DNA of 64,000 bases from an uncultured Pseudomonadota bacterium. Its GTDB lineage: Bacteria > Pseudomonadota > Gammaproteobacteria > Burkholderiales > Rhodocyclaceae. The translations under genes were made by a program, and so were the position numbers. The DNA lies in the NCBI GenBank assembly GCA_903951825.1, contig CAJBDJ010000045.1, positions 1 through 64,000 of the forward strand, given 5' to 3'. The notes beneath the pieces were generated by a model, which did not search any database, was not told where the DNA came from, and was given only the letters and a program-made list of their open reading frames with translations. The first letter of the stretch is position 1. Each line of letters opens with the position of its first letter. This document shows positions 60,817 to 64,000 of this stretch, piece after piece.

Positions 60817-62158
60817 ACACAGTTTGCCGATTCTGGTGGTTGAGGATGATGTCAGTCTGCGTGAGGCGATTGGCGACACCCTGGAGCTCGCCGGGCGTTC
60901 CTACGTGGCGGTTGATGGAGGTGAAGCTGCTTTGCGTGTGCTCGGCGAGCAGGCATTTTCAATCGTCGTCAGCGATGTACGCATGATGCCGATGGATGGA
61001 ATTACCCTGCTCAAGGAAATCCGTTCTCGCCTGCCGCATTTGCCGGTGTTGCTGATGACTGCCTATGCCGAAGTTGAAAAGGCCGTTGACGCGATGCGCT
61101 CGGGAGCCTGCGATTTCCTGCTCAAACCCTTCGAGCCCAAGGCTTTGCTGGCGCACATCAACAAATATGAATTGCTCACCAGTGAGAACTCGGCCGGCGT
61201 GATTTCCAGCGATCCCGCCAGTCGTGACCTCTTCAACATGGCTCAACGCGTGGCGCAGACCGACGCTACCGTGTTATTGACGGGTGAATCGGGGGTGGGC
61301 AAAGAAGTGGTGGCGCGTTTTATTCACCACAATTCGGCACGCCAGAACGGCCCGTTTGTCGCGATCAACTGTGCTGCAATCCCCGATAGCCTGCTCGAAG
61401 CTACGTTATTCGGCTACGAAAAAGGCGCCTTCACCGGCGCCCAGCAGGCGCAGGCGGGCAAGTTCGAGCAGGCGCAAGACGGCACCTTGCTGCTCGACGA
61501 GGTGACCGAAATGCCGATGGCACTTCAGGCAAAATTGTTGCGTGTTCTGCAGGAACGGGAGGTCGAACGGGTCGGTGGCAGGAAGCCCGTAGCGCTCAAT
61601 ATTCGCATTATCGCCACCTCCAATCGTGACATGGCGGCGGCAGTGGATAAAGGCGGCTTCCGTGAAGATTTGTTTTACCGGCTTAACGTATTTCCTGTCG
61701 CTATTCCGGCTTTGCGTGAGCGCCCTCTGGATATTCTGCCGATTGCCCGGCATTTCTTGCTGGAGCACGGCGCGCGTTTTGCCCGAATCGGCGTCAAACT
61801 TTCCGATGCGGCCGAACGAATCTTGCTCGCGTATGCTTGGCCGGGCAATGTTCGCGAACTCGAAAACGTCATTCAACGAGCGCTTATTCTCTCTTCGGGA
61901 ACCTTGATTGAACCGCAACAGCTGTCTTTGTCGCCACGTGCTGTCGAGCCTGTGCGGGCGCCGCCAGTCGAGGCTTCTTCGGCTGACGGCGTGATCAGGT
62001 CGGAGAGCATGAAAGATATTGAACGCCAGCACATTCTCCGTGCGCTCGACGAGGTTGGCGGCTCGCGTAAACTGGCGATCGAGCGACTCGGTATATCCGA
62101 GCGAACATTACGCTACAAGTTGCAGCAATATCGTGAAGAAGGATTCTTCAAAGATTGA
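60809..62158 (+). CDS. fleR: Sigma54-dependent response regulator (FleR/FlrC-like)
   Basis: Receiver, GESGVGKEVVARFIH, sigma54 contact motif GAFTGA, C-terminal Fis-type HTH. Confidence 0.9.
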   Translation: MSKHSLPILVVEDDVSLREAIGDTLELAGRSYVAVDGGEAALRVLGEQAFSIVVSDVRMMPMDGITLLKEIRSRLPHLPVLLMTAYAEVEKAVDAMRSGACDFLLKPFEPKALLAHINKYELLTSENSAGVISSDPASRDLFNMAQRVAQTDATVLLTGESGVGKEVVARFIHHNSARQNGPFVAINCAAIPDSLLEATLFGYEKGAFTGAQQAQAGKFEQAQDGTLLLDEVTEMPMALQAKLLRVLQEREVERVGGRKPVALNIRIIATSNRDMAAAVDKGGFREDLFYRLNVFPVAIPALRERPLDILPIARHFLLEHGARFARIGVKLSDAAERILLAYAWPGNVRELENVIQRALILSSGTLIEPQQLSLSPRAVEPVRAPPVEASSADGVIRSESMKDIERQHILRALDEVGGSRKLAIERLGISERTLRYKLQQYREEGFFKD

Positions 62159-62161
62159 TTC

Positions 62162-62178
62162 TGGCTTGGGATTTGCTT
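62162..62178 (+). promoter_or_regulatory. Sigma54-type promoter upstream of fliE (TGGCTTGGGATTTGCTT)
   Basis: GG-N10-GC spacing with TTGC -12 box, ~30 bp before fliE. Confidence 0.65.
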
Positions 62179-62206
62179 GAAATAAATCAAAAAGAAGGAG
62201 TCGGTA

Positions 62207-62530
62207 ATGGATACAAAGGGTTTGGATCAAATGTTAAGCGTTCTGCGCAGCACTGCCGCGCAGGCGACCCCTCTGTCTGCCGCAAGTTCCGGTCAGGTGG
62301 CTGGTGGTTCGAATTTTGCCGATGTATTGAAAAATTCAATCGACAAAGTGAATCAGACGCAGGCTCAGGCGAACGCAATGGCCGATAAACTGGCCGCCGG
62401 CGACAGCAACCAGAACCTGCACGAAGTGATGATTGCCCTGCAAACGGCCAGTCTCTCTTTCCAGGAGATGGTGCAGGTGCGCAACAAGCTGGTGACGGCT
62501 TACCAGGATGTGATGAATATTCAGGTTTAA
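62207..62530 (+). CDS. fliE: Flagellar hook-basal body protein FliE
   Basis: FADVLKNSIDKVNQTQ...LHEVMIALQTASLSFQEMVQVRNKLVTAYQDVMNIQV. Confidence 0.95.
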   Translation: MDTKGLDQMLSVLRSTAAQATPLSAASSGQVAGGSNFADVLKNSIDKVNQTQAQANAMADKLAAGDSNQNLHEVMIALQTASLSFQEMVQVRNKLVTAYQDVMNIQV

Positions 62531-63312
62531 AGTACACCAATCCGTGCTTTGCGCTCCCGCTCGAGACGCGTGACGTAACGCTCGATCAGTGCCAGTCGGG
62601 TTCCTGGCAGGCTGACGAACTCGCAACCAAGTCGCAGTTGTTGGTCGCCATTGGCAAGTTCAATTTTAAATATTTCGCGAACCTGTAAATTGACTGAAAG
62701 AACGCTCTCTCCGGGAATTTCAAGTCGGCAGTCCTGAAACAATTCGCCTGGCGTGAATTTTTCAGCCAAGTTGATGTTGGCGATCAGGCTCAAGCCGCCG
62801 CCACTGATGTCAAACAGCGGCAGGTCAAATATCTCGCTGCTGTTGTCGCGTTTGGCGGAGATTTTGCAGCGTAAGGGTGGTGCATGGGGCGTGATCAACC
62901 GGAAAAATTCGCGACGTTGCAAACGCAAAATCTTGCTGGGCATGGGCACCGAAAAGGCCGGCTTGTCAGCTTGGGTGGTCACCTGCAGGGCGGGAAGACG
63001 GATTTGTATTTTTACCTTGTCGAGTGTTGCTGAAAGGGTTAACTGCTGCGACTTGGAAGCTTGTAGATTGAGCGTTGACTGATTGGATGGATCAAGAAAT
63101 ATCTCTCCCGAATCTTCGTCAATCGCCACAATGACACTTAAAAAGAACGTCTCGCCAGCATCCAGGTAAACGGTAATGACGCAGCGGCGACGCTCCATTG
63201 CGCGAAGCGTGCTCAAGATCTCGACCGGATTGCGGATGAAGTATTGGCCGTAGACTGCCGGCTGGTCTATTTCAAACACCGGAACGGATGAGTCTTCGGG
63301 GGCGGATTTCAT
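62527..63312 (-). CDS. ycgR: PilZ-domain flagellar brake protein YcgR-like
   Basis: YcgR N-terminal domain then PilZ motif LRLQRREFFRL. Confidence 0.85.
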   Translation of the reverse strand: MKSAPEDSSVPVFEIDQPAVYGQYFIRNPVEILSTLRAMERRRCVITVYLDAGETFFLSVIVAIDEDSGEIFLDPSNQSTLNLQASKSQQLTLSATLDKVKIQIRLPALQVTTQADKPAFSVPMPSKILRLQRREFFRLITPHAPPLRCKISAKRDNSSEIFDLPLFDISGGGLSLIANINLAEKFTPGELFQDCRLEIPGESVLSVNLQVREIFKIELANGDQQLRLGCEFVSLPGTRLALIERYVTRLERERKARIGVL

Positions 63313-63332
63313 TGAAATGTTTCTCTTATTGT

Positions 63333-63650
63333 CTAAACATGAGATTGAGGAGGCTGTGTCGCGGGGGCTGGCGCTGACGTGTCTCCCTGTTCAATACGGT
63401 AGAGCCATGCCAACAGTTCAGCGATTGCCATGTATAACTGCGGCGGGATATGTTCGTCAATATTTACCTGGGTCAGAAGGGCAACAAGTTCGGCTGATTC
63501 GTGCACATAAACGCCATGTTCCTTTGCTTTGGAGATGATCTGTTCAGCGATCAACCCTTTGCCTCTGGCGACGACGCGTGGCGCCGCATCTGTCTGACTG
63601 TAGGCGAGGGCGATTGCCTCACGCACCGAATCATTCGGCCGACTGGACAT
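63333..63650 (-). CDS. FlhB C-terminal-like stand-alone protein
   Basis: AIALAYSQTDAAPRVVARGKGLIAEQIISKAKEHGVYVHESAELVALLTQVNIDEHIPPQLYMAIAELLAWLYR, matching the FlhB cytoplasmic tail. Confidence 0.85.
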   Translation of the reverse strand: MSSRPNDSVREAIALAYSQTDAAPRVVARGKGLIAEQIISKAKEHGVYVHESAELVALLTQVNIDEHIPPQLYMAIAELLAWLYRIEQGDTSAPAPATQPPQSHV

Positions 63651-64000
63651 GGTGCACGAGCAATTTGCCGAGATTAAGTCCGGCGGCTTCAAATTGACTG
63701 CGCAATTGCACCGCGCTCGCAAGCAGCCGGGATTCGCTGTTTTTTGAGTCGGCGCGCAGGGTAATCTCCAGGTCGCCGCTCGCGCGCAGTTGCAGGAGGG
63801 CGTCGATGCCGCCCAGGGTAGGGAGCGAGAGTTTCATGCGGGTCTGCCATCGCGCCATTGGTTCGTCATTCAGATTGCGAGACTCATCTGGATTCATGGC
63901 GATTTCCCAATCCATCCGTTGGCCTGGCCAGACCTGTCCTTGCCAGACAAAATTCTGGTTGGCCAGACCATCGAGTTGTTGCTGGACGAGCGCGGTCAAT
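63631..64000 (-). CDS. Second FliK-like hook-length control protein, C-terminal part (runs off the window)
   Basis: LSLPTLGGIDALLQLRASGDLEITLRADSKNSESRLLASAVQLRSQFEAAGLNL, Flg_hook-like; 5' end lies beyond 64000. Confidence 0.65.
   Translation of the reverse strand, partial: LTALVQQQLDGLANQNFVWQGQVWPGQRMDWEIAMNPDESRNLNDEPMARWQTRMKLSLPTLGGIDALLQLRASGDLEITLRADSKNSESRLLASAVQLRSQFEAAGLNLGKLLVHHVQSAE

Overview
The window is almost entirely one large chemotaxis and flagellar locus of a betaproteobacterium (gene content and order suggest Rhodocyclales; inferred, not searched). Order from left to right: an accessory patch with insertion-sequence remnants (1-3.7 kb); a YeeE/YedE transporter, ccoI and ccoS; motAB; a chemotaxis block (MCP, cheY, cheA, cheW, two MCPs, cheR, cheD, cheB, STAS, two cheV, cheY, cheZ, second cheA); flhBAFG, fliA, motCD; flgNMA (minus strand); flgBCDEFGHIJKL; fliRQPONMLKJIHGF (minus strand); a fleSR-like two-component pair; fliE; ycgR; an FlhB C-terminal-like gene; and a partial second FliK-like gene. 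The strongest discovery is a complete ISL3-type transposable element at 1024-3506. It has 25-bp terminal inverted repeats (24/25 identical) and a perfect 8-bp target duplication (CATTTTTC). It carries a Fic-domain protein as a passenger gene, and the catalytic His position of its Fic motif reads Gln. Second is a second CheA whose HPt phospho-acceptor His reads Pro while its ATPase boxes look intact. Other notable points: a G10 tract inside cheY, repeated GFF motifs in the first CheA linker, a duplicated Ala/Gly insert in FlgE, a degenerate FlhG P-loop, GG-N10-GC sigma54-type promoters, and diverged tandem-repeat IS termini at two places. No rRNA, tRNA or CRISPR was recognised.
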